Below are positions 16,768 to 26,000 of a stretch of 37,208 nt of DNA, one piece after another; within the stretch, counting starts at the first letter, position 1, and every line of letters begins with the position of its first letter. This DNA comes from an uncultured Desulfobacteraceae bacterium (GTDB taxonomy: Bacteria; Desulfobacterota; Desulfobacteria; Desulfobacterales; Desulfatirhabdiaceae), in contig CAJBLH010000179.1 in the NCBI GenBank assembly GCA_903953895.1, forward strand, positions 1 to 37,208, given 5' to 3'. The notes under the pieces were generated by a model that saw only the letters and a program-made list of their open reading frames with translations, was not told the DNA's origin and did no database searches. Made by a program: the position numbers and the translations under genes.

Positions 16768-18123
16768 CTATTGCAACAGTTGCAGTACCTGCTGCGGGAG
16801 TTGCTTGGCCTGGGCAAGCATGGCGACACCTGCCTGTACCAGAATCTGCTGCTTGGTCATGTTGGATGTTTCCGCAGCGAAATCCGCATCCATAATTCGA
16901 CCATTTGCGGCAGAGAGATTCTCCCCTACATTCATTAAATTGGATATCGTTGAATCCAGCCGGTTCTGTACCGCCCCCATCTCGGCACGGTTGGCCGAAA
17001 CCTTGTTCAAGGCGGCATCGACGATATCGAGTACATCATTGGCTTTAGCTACTGTTCTGACGCTCAATCCCTGACCCACTGTCGTAGCGCCGGTGAAGGT
17101 TCCAGAAGAAAGACCCAAATTAGCATTATCGGTAAAGCTAATCGTGTTGCCGGCGGAATCGTTCATGGCTACAAATCCAGCAAAGGTGCCTGATGCGGCG
17201 AACCCAGCAGCTGTAGCATCTCCTGATAGTACAATGTCTTCACCATTGTAATTGCTCAGGGTGATTGTCTTATCAGTATTTAACGTTGCCGTTACACCCG
17301 TTTCAGTCTTCTTCTTATTGATGTTGACCACTAGATCTGCATTCGTCCCAGCTCTGCTAATACTGACACTATTAATGGACAGCCCTGTAGCGCCACCGGT
17401 TCCGGTTCCAGTGCTTGTCGCATTGACCGTGTTAAAAGCATTCGCCCCAACATCGGTCGTGCTGCTCTTCGCATTGATCAGCTCGGCAATTTCCTTGGCA
17501 TCATCTGCACTCGACAAATCGACATTAGTTCCATTGATTGTCACAGAGGAATTTGTATAAGTACCAGCCGCCCTGGTACTACCCGTCACTTCCCCGGTCG
17601 GCTTCATGGTAAGATCAAGATCTTTACCGGCAACACTTTGCAGTGTGACAGAAATACTTTGTCCAGAATTTGCGCCGATCTGAAAATCGCGAGTTCCCCC
17701 CGTTCCATCCAGCAGGCTGATCCCATTGAACTGGGTAGATTCCGATATGCGGTCGATCTCGTAATACAACTGGTCCATTTCTCCCTGCAGAGATGCACGG
17801 TCCGATGCCGAATAAGTATTGTTAGCGGCCTGCACCCCGATCTCTCTCATACGCTGCAGAATCGTCGTGACTTCCTGCATGGCGCCTTCAGAAGTCTGCA
17901 GCATTGAAATGCCGTCGTTGGCATTTCTGACCGACTGATTCAGACCGGATATCTGGGCGGAAAATCGAGTTGAAATTGCCAGCCCGGCGGCGTCATCCTT
18001 GGCGCTGTTGATGCGAAGTCCCGAAGAAAGTCTTTCCAGAGACCGGTTCAGCACTCCCTGTGTTTTGTTCAGGTTTCGCTGAGCGTTCAACGACGCGATG
18101 TTGGTATTGATCGTCATAGCCAT
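16768..18123 (-). CDS. fliC: Flagellin FliC
   Basis: The 451-residue filament subunit has a D0/D1 N terminus (MTINTNIASLNAQRNLNKT, SSGLRINSAKDDAAGLAIS). A version of the TLR5-recognition region follows (LQRMREIGVQAANN). It closes with the matching C-terminal helix (MTKQQILVQAGVAMLAQAKQ). The middle is Thr/Ser/Gly-rich and holds a flagellin-IN-type segment (GVTATLNTDKTITLSNYNG) similar to one in FliD. The many Ser/Thr in the middle are plausible glycosylation sites, in keeping with the glycosyltransferase genes next door. A GGAGGA ribosome site lies 8 bases before the ATG, and a sigma-28 promoter stands about 80 bases upstream. Confidence 0.97.
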   Translation of the reverse strand: MAMTINTNIASLNAQRNLNKTQGVLNRSLERLSSGLRINSAKDDAAGLAISTRFSAQISGLNQSVRNANDGISMLQTSEGAMQEVTTILQRMREIGVQAANNTYSASDRASLQGEMDQLYYEIDRISESTQFNGISLLDGTGGTRDFQIGANSGQSISVTLQSVAGKDLDLTMKPTGEVTGSTRAAGTYTNSSVTINGTNVDLSSADDAKEIAELINAKSSTTDVGANAFNTVNATSTGTGTGGATGLSINSVSISRAGTNADLVVNINKKKTETGVTATLNTDKTITLSNYNGEDIVLSGDATAAGFAASGTFAGFVAMNDSAGNTISFTDNANLGLSSGTFTGATTVGQGLSVRTVAKANDVLDIVDAALNKVSANRAEMGAVQNRLDSTISNLMNVGENLSAANGRIMDADFAAETSNMTKQQILVQAGVAMLAQAKQLPQQVLQLLQ

Positions 18124-18208
18124 AGTAGTATTCCTCCTTGAATAATTTGTTGACCTCGGGCATCAATGCCTGAAGCATGAATTGGGTGATTTTCTTCTGT
18201 CAATCACT

Positions 18209-18235
18209 TTATCGGCATTCGGCCGAAAAGCTTGA
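18209..18235 (-). promoter_or_regulatory. Sigma-28 (FliA) promoter of fliC
   Basis: On the minus strand TCAA, 15 bases, then GCCGATAA match the FliA consensus TAAA-N15-GCCGATAA except for one base in the -35. The -10 occupies 18209-18216 and the -35 occupies 18232-18235. Transcription should start near 18202, giving a leader of about 80 bases. This is the expected late-gene promoter for flagellin. Confidence 0.85.
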
Positions 18236-18481
18236 ATATTTTTTAATGCGTTTTTCACTTCAACCATAATACCGTGATAGCCTCTCCCTCAAAGGTAACG
18301 TTTTCGCCTTGCATCTTTATTAATGACCCATGCTGAAACTGTTATCGGCATTCTGTAAGGAAATCTTAATTTTTTCATATTGCTCTGTTTTATTTACGAT
18401 CTTGATAAAGGTATCGCCTTCGCGTATAGATACTTTAATTATTTTTGGTTCATCGTGGATTAGCGTGACAACAACACAAGT

Positions 18482-18517
18482 CCGCTGGTTCCCAAGCTGG
18501 AGCTTGGGAACCAGCGG
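18482..18517. repeat. Long perfect inverted repeat (17-bp arms, 2-base loop)
   Basis: CCGCTGGTTCCCAAGCT and AGCTTGGGAACCAGCGG are perfectly complementary around a GG loop. Such GTTCCCAAGCT/AGCTTGGGAAC palindromes are known to me as scattered elements in various bacterial genomes, often mistranslated as VPKLQLGN. No T-run follows on either strand. The 554-base space between fliC and the glycosyltransferase gene holds this, the fliC promoter, and at most weak small ORFs. Confidence 0.8.
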
Positions 18518-18520
18518 CAA

Positions 18521-18670
18521 ATGAAATCATTCAGCGAATCGACCGAAACGATGATCGAACCCGTCTTTCACGTCAATCCACGATCTGAAACCGATGTCAT
18601 AACGGTTGGCATTCTGCCCGAACTGCAAATCGTTCTTAAATCAGTCTTCAAGGGAATGACGGAAACATGA
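18521..18670 (+). CDS. Possible short plus-strand ORF, 49 residues
   Basis: An ATG beside the inverted repeat opens a 49-residue frame (MKSFSESTETMIEPVFHVNP and on to LKSVFKGMTET). Its residue mix looks protein-like, but there is no clear ribosome site and no family that I recognise. It would be the only plus-strand gene among the flagellar and glycosyltransferase genes. It may be chance or a remnant. Confidence 0.15.
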   Translation: MKSFSESTETMIEPVFHVNPRSETDVITVGILPELQIVLKSVFKGMTET

Positions 18671-18677
18671 ATACATT

Positions 18678-21600
18678 CTAAGACCGATTTCCATTACCCC
18701 CCTCTCCTTTTATACCGAATCTATCAAGAATCAACTGCCGCCTTCTTTCCATTTCATCGCTGTAGAACGGTGATGAGCGCATCAGTTCCAGGTCCGGCAG
18801 AGAACTCTTACCGACAAAATACGAGGAAAACGTCCGATAAAGTTCTCGAGACTCCAGCACCCCATATATCAACCACTGACCAATATCATTTCCAGGATCA
18901 AGTGCCGCGATCCGTCCGGAAACGGCAAGAAAGGGTTCATCCAAGGAAATGTTCTTCCCGGATTCAAAATATTCGTATAAGCGATACAGCATATTTGCGG
19001 CATCTTCCTGACAGCCCAGATCATGCGCGATTCGGATTGACGTCATCACCCGTGAAACAGTTGGCTGAGCTGTTACAATATCCGACATCAGTTCATGTGC
19101 TTTGGCCAATGCCTTGTACCGATCGGCGCCACTGTAGCCCGGCAGTTTCGATATGGCATATGCGCTGAGCGCCTGTTGATGTTTCTGCCAGTTCGGATCG
19201 TCGGTATGCGTGACGCAAAACGTTTCCCACATACGAAGCAGTTGCAATACATAAGGAAAGTTCTGAAAATAGTCGAGCCAGAGATGTGCAGGCGCATCGA
19301 TCAAAGACAGAGCTTTTTCTATGGTACTGATCAGAAGTCCCCGTTTTCGAAGTTTTTCCGCACAATCAGCTTTGAAGCAAAAAAGGTTTAATTGAAAGAT
19401 ATCCACTTTTTCACCGATGGTAAACGGTACCAACATGTTCAGCCCCGGTATCAGCCGGTAACTCTGATAGCCGATGCGGCTGAAAGCTTGAACCCTATCC
19501 AGATGGAACCTGTCTCCAAGTTTGATTTTATAGAGAATCAAAGGAGAAAATGCTTCGAAAAAACGTTTTCCCCCGTTGATGATATTATTTTCCTGACCCA
19601 GCCCATTCATTGTCAAAAAATGGATATCGGCACTCCAGGACTGCATCCATCCATCCAGACTCACCAGAGAGGTGGATTCCTTGATATCCGAACCTTCGAA
19701 TTCAATTACAGAATTGAGCCCTGAAAGGGTGTTTGCAGATAGAAAAGCCGATCTTTCGCTATCCGAAACCCCGGCCTGATTAACCGTGATGTTGTTCAGT
19801 TCATCGATACGCGCGCTTCGTGCGAGATACGCTGCCGTCAAACGGGACGGCTCAAACGCCCAGACCTGCCCGACCGGTCCGACATGCTTTGCGGCTGTCA
19901 GCGCATACATTCCGCAATTTGCCCCGATATCCATTCCGTTCATGCCGGGCTGCAGAAAAGTACGGAAAAAAGTGATTTCCCGTTCAAACCAGTCCTGTTG
20001 TTCCATCAGAATGTATGAAACTGGACAAGTGGCATCATTGGGAACACATACCGTTATCTCTCCAGGCATTCGAACTTCTTTGACATCACTGCGATCACCG
20101 TTTTCATCGACCAGCTTTGCACAGCGATCAAACCACATCAGACGATAAGCCGCTTCCAGCTTCACAGCAAATCTTTTCTTGTCCATCAGCGGCGAATTCT
20201 TGAATCTCTCTCGCAAAGACCACCGTAAGTGTTTCAGATTGCCGATGTCTGAGGATAATCTTACCGAGGCAGCTACGTAATCGTCAATCGACGAAGCAAT
20301 CCATTCACTCAGTCCCAGACGACCGAGAATACTGGCGCCGACTCTCGCAGCATGAACATTCCCGACCAGCGTCAGTACCGGAACCCCCATCCACAATGCC
20401 TCACAGGTCGTGGTCGTTCCATTGTAGGGAAACGTGTCCAGCGCAATGTCAACCTGCTGATACTGTGCCAGATGTTCAGTGAAAAGAAGGTAGGGCAGGA
20501 TTTGAATCCGTGATGCATCGATACCATTTTCTACGAACAGTGAACATAATTCCTGTCTTGCATCCATATCCAGGGCCAAACTCGATTTAAGAATCAATTT
20601 CGAATGCGGAACCCGCAACAATATATCGGACCACACTGCAATCACAGTTGCATTGATTTTCGGTCGGTTATTGAAAGAACCGAATGTAATGAAACCATTT
20701 TCAAGGCAAGGGGGGGGGGTGACATCCGGACAACCAACGGAAGATTGATAACAGAGAAAACCGTCTGGAAGACGAATCAGCTTTTCCGTATAAAAACGAT
20801 CCAGCATCCCCGGCGGATCTGCAATGGCATCAGTAATGCGATAATCTATCGCTTTCAGCCCTGTTGTATTGGGGTATCCCAGATAAGAGACTTGAATGGG
20901 CGCCGGTTTTCGGGCAAACAGACTCATTCGGTTATTACCGCTATGCCCGGCAATATCCACAAGAATATCTATGGAATCTTTCTGAATACATTGAAATACC
21001 AAGTCATCGGACATTCCATGAATATTATTCCAGTGTTCCACATTCGTCATTATCGTTTTGGTAATTTCATCCGGCAAAGCAACGTCTGCATAACAGTAAA
21101 TGTCATGCTTTTCCCGGTCATGAGCAATTAGAATCGGATTCATGAAAAATGCCACCGAATGAGAACGAAAATCCGCAGATACATATCCCACTCGAAGCCG
21201 GCGGTTTGGAACAGCATCGTTGGAATAATTGCGTTGGATATGGTCAACTTCCGGAACATGACGGGCCGACCACTCCAGATGATGCTGAAACACTGTTTCC
21301 GGTTCGATATCTTCCAGATAATTCAAGCAAAACAGAAAATTTGAATCGTACCGATCCGTGTTCAGTTTTCGCCGAACAGCTTCCTGAAAAATTTCAATTG
21401 CTTCTTTGACTTTACCCTGATCTTTGTAAGTACAGGCTTTGTTGTTCCATGCCAAATGATAATCCGGGTTGCGCTCCAGTGTATAATCATACCACTTCAA
21501 TGCCAAAGAGAGGTCTCCCAGTGCCTGGTATGAAGTGCCCAAATTGTAAGCTGCATCGCAGTAGTCCGGATACAAATCGACCGCCTTTTGAAAAATGGCG

Positions 21601-21935
21601 ATAGATCCTTTGATATCACCACTTTCTTTCATGGCTGCCCCAAGATTGTTGTAATAACGGTGTTCGTGGTCATTGAACTGGATGGCGGAACGAAGTTTCT
21701 CGATGGCCGAATTGAAATTTCTGTATTCATAGTCAATTAAAGCTGATAGGTTCAAGGAGGCATCATCTTTAGGATATCGTTGAAGGTGGGATTCAAGCAG
21801 GTCTTCAGCCTCCCTAAATTGACCGGAATTAAAACACGTTAAAGCTTTCTGAAAAAGAACTTTGCTTATTTCCAGAGATCTGATTCGAGTTGGTTGTCCT
21901 TTGAAGCCTTTTCGTTGTTTGTTCTGGCGATGCAT
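18678..21935 (-). CDS. TPR / O-GlcNAc-transferase-type (GT41) / FkbM fusion, probable flagellin glycosyltransferase
   Basis: The protein has 1085 residues. Residues about 20-220 are TPR repeats (YNNLGAAMKESGDIKGSIAI, AAYNLGTSYQALGDLSLAL). About 245-610 is a GT41/SPINDLY catalytic region with GYVSADFRSHSVAFF (catalytic-region His), FNNRPKINATV (conserved Lys) and LDTFPYNGTTTTCEALWMGV. About 620-870 is an FkbM-type methyltransferase region with MDIGANCGMYALT, but the usual KIDVEG motif is replaced by TMNGLGQE. The rest is helical. OGT-type enzymes transfer sugars to Ser/Thr, and placement next to flagellin suggests FliC as substrate, which is inferred. The ATG at 21935 has an AAGGAA site; a few in-frame codons upstream lack one. 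A sigma-54-like promoter lies just upstream. Confidence 0.88.
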   Translation of the reverse strand: MHRQNKQRKGFKGQPTRIRSLEISKVLFQKALTCFNSGQFREAEDLLESHLQRYPKDDASLNLSALIDYEYRNFNSAIEKLRSAIQFNDHEHRYYNNLGAAMKESGDIKGSIAIFQKAVDLYPDYCDAAYNLGTSYQALGDLSLALKWYDYTLERNPDYHLAWNNKACTYKDQGKVKEAIEIFQEAVRRKLNTDRYDSNFLFCLNYLEDIEPETVFQHHLEWSARHVPEVDHIQRNYSNDAVPNRRLRVGYVSADFRSHSVAFFMNPILIAHDREKHDIYCYADVALPDEITKTIMTNVEHWNNIHGMSDDLVFQCIQKDSIDILVDIAGHSGNNRMSLFARKPAPIQVSYLGYPNTTGLKAIDYRITDAIADPPGMLDRFYTEKLIRLPDGFLCYQSSVGCPDVTPPPCLENGFITFGSFNNRPKINATVIAVWSDILLRVPHSKLILKSSLALDMDARQELCSLFVENGIDASRIQILPYLLFTEHLAQYQQVDIALDTFPYNGTTTTCEALWMGVPVLTLVGNVHAARVGASILGRLGLSEWIASSIDDYVAASVRLSSDIGNLKHLRWSLRERFKNSPLMDKKRFAVKLEAAYRLMWFDRCAKLVDENGDRSDVKEVRMPGEITVCVPNDATCPVSYILMEQQDWFEREITFFRTFLQPGMNGMDIGANCGMYALTAAKHVGPVGQVWAFEPSRLTAAYLARSARIDELNNITVNQAGVSDSERSAFLSANTLSGLNSVIEFEGSDIKESTSLVSLDGWMQSWSADIHFLTMNGLGQENNIINGGKRFFEAFSPLILYKIKLGDRFHLDRVQAFSRIGYQSYRLIPGLNMLVPFTIGEKVDIFQLNLFCFKADCAEKLRKRGLLISTIEKALSLIDAPAHLWLDYFQNFPYVLQLLRMWETFCVTHTDDPNWQKHQQALSAYAISKLPGYSGADRYKALAKAHELMSDIVTAQPTVSRVMTSIRIAHDLGCQEDAANMLYRLYEYFESGKNISLDEPFLAVSGRIAALDPGNDIGQWLIYGVLESRELYRTFSSYFVGKSSLPDLELMRSSPFYSDEMERRRQLILDRFGIKGEGGNGNRS

Positions 21936-21998
21936 AAATATTCCTTTTGTTTTTTGATGAATCTGTGTTTGTTGTGACATCAATTATGACAAATAATT

Positions 21999-22015
21999 AT
22001 GCAAAATATGCGCCT
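21999..22015 (-). promoter_or_regulatory. Putative sigma-54 promoter of the TPR-OGT-FkbM gene
   Basis: The minus strand reads AGGCGCATATTTTGCAT. GG at -24 and GC at -12 are exactly 10 bases apart, and TTGCA matches the -12 element; the -24 element GGCGC differs from GGCAC at one base. Transcription would start near 21990, about 55 bases before the chosen ATG. If real, the glycosyltransferase is expressed with the basal-body genes. Confidence 0.6.
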
Positions 22016-22064
22016 TTACAAAAGAACTCTTGAAAGTAAACAATTAGATATTGATATTTGCCCA

Positions 22065-23015
22065 TCAGCGAATAGCTTCAACCATCATTCGTGCCACATC
22101 ACGCATTCGATATATAGCCTGCCAACCAAGTACCTTCATCGCCTTTTCTGGATTTCCACTGCTTACCAGAATATCCGTAGGCCTTAGAAGTGAATCGTCA
22201 TGAATGATGTACTCGTGCCAATCTATATTGAGGATATTGAAAACCTCAGACACAAAATTTTCCAGCGTATTCGTCTCACCAGTTGCGATGACATAGTCAT
22301 CAGGTTTTTCCTTCTGAAGCATCAACCACATGGCTTCAATGTATTCTGGCGCCCAACCCCAGTCCCTGGCAATTGAGACATTGCCAAGTTGAAGTTTTTC
22401 TCTACTTCCAGACGCAATCCGACATGCAGCTTTAATAATCTTCTGGGTGACAAAACGCTCAGGTCTCAGAGGCGACTCATGGTTAAAGAGGATTCCAGTG
22501 CAAGCGAATAAATTGTATGCTTCCCGGTAATTGGCCACTTCCCAGAAAGCAGTAGCCTTTGCCACAGCGTAAGGGCTGCGGGGTCGAAAGGGAGTGGATT
22601 CATCCGCATGCAGGCCATAAGTATTGCCGAAGATTTCACTGGAGCCAGCGTTATATAGCTTAATAGGCTTATTCAAAAAACGGATAACTTCCAGCAAATT
22701 GAGTGTACCGACGCTTATACTTTCCAGCGTTTCAACGGGCTGTTCGAAAGATAGTCCGACAGAACTCTGTCCGGCCAGATTATAGATTTCATCCGGCTGA
22801 ATCTTTGTTAACACCTGCAAGACGCTTCGAAAGTCGTTAAGTGCTATGGAATAAAACGAAATCTCTTTATCGATTCCCAAATATTTCAGATTACCAAAAC
22901 TGGTCATCTGGGCATCACGGGAACCCCCATAGACTTCATAGCTTTTATTAAGCAGAAATTGGGAAAGATATGCACCATCCTGCCCTGAAATACCACATAT
23001 CAAAGCTCTTTTCAT
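22065..23015 (-). CDS. gmd: GDP-mannose 4,6-dehydratase-like protein
   Basis: The 316-residue extended short-chain dehydrogenase has the NAD(P)-binding CGISGQDGAYL at the N terminus, the GSSEIFG strand, and the active-site YAVAK in FRPRSPYAVAKA. Family landmarks FNHESPLRPERFVTQKI and ARDWGWAPEYIEAMW also match GMD. It should convert GDP-mannose to GDP-4-keto-6-deoxymannose, the branch point to GDP-fucose, rhamnose or perosamine sugars. It is somewhat shorter than the usual 340-370 residues. It lies 15 bases after the giant glycosyltransferase gene. No GDP-fucose synthase or perosamine synthase is identifiable, though the reductase at 30731 could be downstream. Confidence 0.88.
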   Translation of the reverse strand: MKRALICGISGQDGAYLSQFLLNKSYEVYGGSRDAQMTSFGNLKYLGIDKEISFYSIALNDFRSVLQVLTKIQPDEIYNLAGQSSVGLSFEQPVETLESISVGTLNLLEVIRFLNKPIKLYNAGSSEIFGNTYGLHADESTPFRPRSPYAVAKATAFWEVANYREAYNLFACTGILFNHESPLRPERFVTQKIIKAACRIASGSREKLQLGNVSIARDWGWAPEYIEAMWLMLQKEKPDDYVIATGETNTLENFVSEVFNILNIDWHEYIIHDDSLLRPTDILVSSGNPEKAMKVLGWQAIYRMRDVARMMVEAIR

Positions 23016-23030
23016 AGCAGATACTTTCTG

Positions 23031-26000
23031 TCACTTTTCTGTAATCACCCGCAGTAAGACGTTTTTGACTTCATCCGCCATCTTGGCCCAAGAATAAAGT
23101 CGGCTGCGCAGCATTCCTCTGTCGATGAGCAATCTCCGCAATTGCGGCTTCTGTACTTGCTTCATTGCATTCAGCATCTCGTCAACATTACTGGTATTAA
23201 CCAACAGCGCGGCATCTCCTGCGACTTCGGGAATTGATCCGGAAGGACTAGTGATGACCGGACATCCGCACGCCATCGCTTCTATGATGGGCATGCCAAA
23301 GCCTTCATAAAGGGATGGATAGACCAAGGCGATGGCTGCCGCATAGGCGGCTTGCAAATCATCATCACTGAGATCAAGCATGAATACCGCCGCATTGCCG
23401 ATAAGTGCTGCATATTCTGCTTCAAGTTCGCCGGTGGGACCTGTGCAGACAATGGCAAAGTCCCTACGATGATTTTTAAGCTTGGCGAATGCCTTGAAAA
23501 AAAGAATGCTGTTTTTATAACCACCACGACCACCAACGAGAAGCCAATAAGGTTTGTTGATACCGAACTGTTTTTTAAAGGTTTTGATAGCTTTATCGGA
23601 AGGGCGGGAAAAATCGACCCCCGTGTGTGCCACGGTGATTTGCTCGGCAGTAATGTCCGGGAAGAAACGTCGCAGGTCATCGGCCGTATTTTGGGAAATC
23701 ACGATGTAACGAGTCGCATGGCGTATGCCATATTGTTTTTCACGCCACATGGGGTGATTGGTATCCCAGCCGGCAACCTCCGGAATCATGTCGTAACCCA
23801 TGAAGACTGATGGTGTCGTCAGCGGCGTTGTGTAATAAGTGGATATAAAGACAGCCGCATTTTCTTCATCACATACATGTTGCAGCATTGCCCTGTCTGC
23901 GTCGGTATTGCTGTAATCGTAGGCTGCAATTCTGCGATACCGCAAACCAGCCACTTCCGGAGATGTCCCATTACGGTCCAGGAGAAGCAGTTGATCGCCA
24001 AATTGGGTGTTGGCCCATCTCAGTAAAAGCGATTTCCAAACTCTGGCGATTCCTGTCCGGTACATTTGAAAAAATACCCCATCAACGATGATTTTCGATG
24101 AATTGAATGCTTTTTGTTCATAACCGATACCCATGACTGTTTCAGTCCGTTCACCCTCGCAATGCGGTTTTTCACCCTCGCTGATAGGGTTGGATACATT
24201 CAAATTCGATCCGCCTGATAAAGATATAACCGGATCACTTTTCTTTAGGGCTTTGTCAAAACAAGATTCAATGGCATCTACAGACATATTGATATCAAAA
24301 ATATCTAAAGCTCTTCGCTGTCCGGCAATTGAAATTTTACGCCAATTCTCCGGATTATTCATTAACTGGATCAACTCCTTGGATAGAGATGAATCATCTT
24401 CGGGTTTAAAAACGGCTCCGTTCACACCATGCTCGATAATCTCTTTTGCCACACCCGTATCGCTGGTTACAATTGTTAAGCCTGCGGCCATCGCCTCCAG
24501 ATGATTGATTGCAAAACTTTCATTCACACAAGATGGAAACACTATGATGTTATGTCGAGCAAAAAGTTGTTTTTTTGCATTAAGATTCAAATCCCCTGTG
24601 AACTGAATCATATTCTCCATACCGGTTTGGAAAACAAATAACTTTAATTTATTTATGAAATTCTCATCTGGTGCATTCCCTGCAAATAAACATGAAAACT
24701 TTATTCCCATATCATATATTTTTTTGAGAGCATTTATAAGTATGTGCGGCCCATGCTGAGGTAGAATCGCTCCAGTGAAAACGATTCGAAGTTGATCAAT
24801 TGCCGGCGGAATCCGCATTCGATAATCATCAACAAAAGCCCCTAATCGTGCAATGCTGATATCCTGGATCGGATATCCACTACGGATAATTTTATTCTTT
24901 AACCAACTGCTGGCTGTCGCCAAGTGATATAGGCGATTTTTCGGAGTATCTGATATGTCGTAGTTCGGTAGATCATTGCATAAATGATGTATGATAGGAA
25001 TTTTCTTATCCATAACGATATCCAAAATATTTCTCGAAAGAAAATTCATGTTACCAATTAAACATACATCTGCATTGCATTCTTTTATCACATTATCAAT
25101 TCTTGCCGTATTGTGCGAATTGATTCTGTTGATTTCTTTCTTATTATCGATAGGATTGAATTCACGATCTTTCCAAACGCCCAATAATTGAAGGCTTCTG
25201 TCAATATTTGATTCATTTCCATCAGCCATTCCCAGAAATGAAATATTAGATGTTAGTACATGAATAGTATGTCCCCTCTCATTCAGTATATTCACAACAT
25301 CAAGCAACCAGTTTTCATATTCGCCCTGCGCTTGAGGTGGATATAAATTGTTGATAACAAGAATATGTTTACTAATCGGTACGAATTTTTCATTATTTGC
25401 TGTTGACAATAATTTTTCAAAGCTTGCAATTATCCCTTCTGGCGTCGGGTAATTAATCTCATCGATTGATCGAGCCTTTTGGTATGAATAATACGATTCC
25501 TTTATGAGATTCAGTCTTTCTTGACAAAATCCCAACAAATACCACGATTCAGCCCTTTCTGGATCGATGGTTGTGACTTCACGCAATAATCCAACCACTT
25601 CCTCAAATCGCTCCGTTTTGATGTAAAGTTGGACCAAGTTGTTCAATGCATGAACATTGTATCTGTTCAAGCTGACAGCTTTTAATAAAAATTTTTCCGC
25701 TGCTTCATTATGCGTTAATTGAAATGAGATTACGCCTAAATTGTTGAGGGCATTCTCGTTTGTAGGATTATCTTGCAAAGCGTATTCAAAATTCTTGACA
25801 GCCAATGCTGTTTGCCCTTGCAAAAAGAGATGCTCTCCCCATAAGCTTTTATCTTTCCAATGAAAAACATCCGGATTTTTTTGAATTTTTTCAAAACCGA
25901 TTTTCAATAAAAAGTCAACTATTTTATTCTGATTAGATTCGCCAACCACAGTGAGACAGTCTGAAAATATCAAAAATTTTAAATTAATCGACATTATAAT

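Noticed and set aside
18320-18520. Minus-strand frame of 66 codons ending near the fliC promoter
   Set aside because: Its first codons come from the palindromic repeat (PLVPKLQLGNQ), there is no ribosome site, and no family is recognisable. The later part is mildly protein-like but not enough to call.
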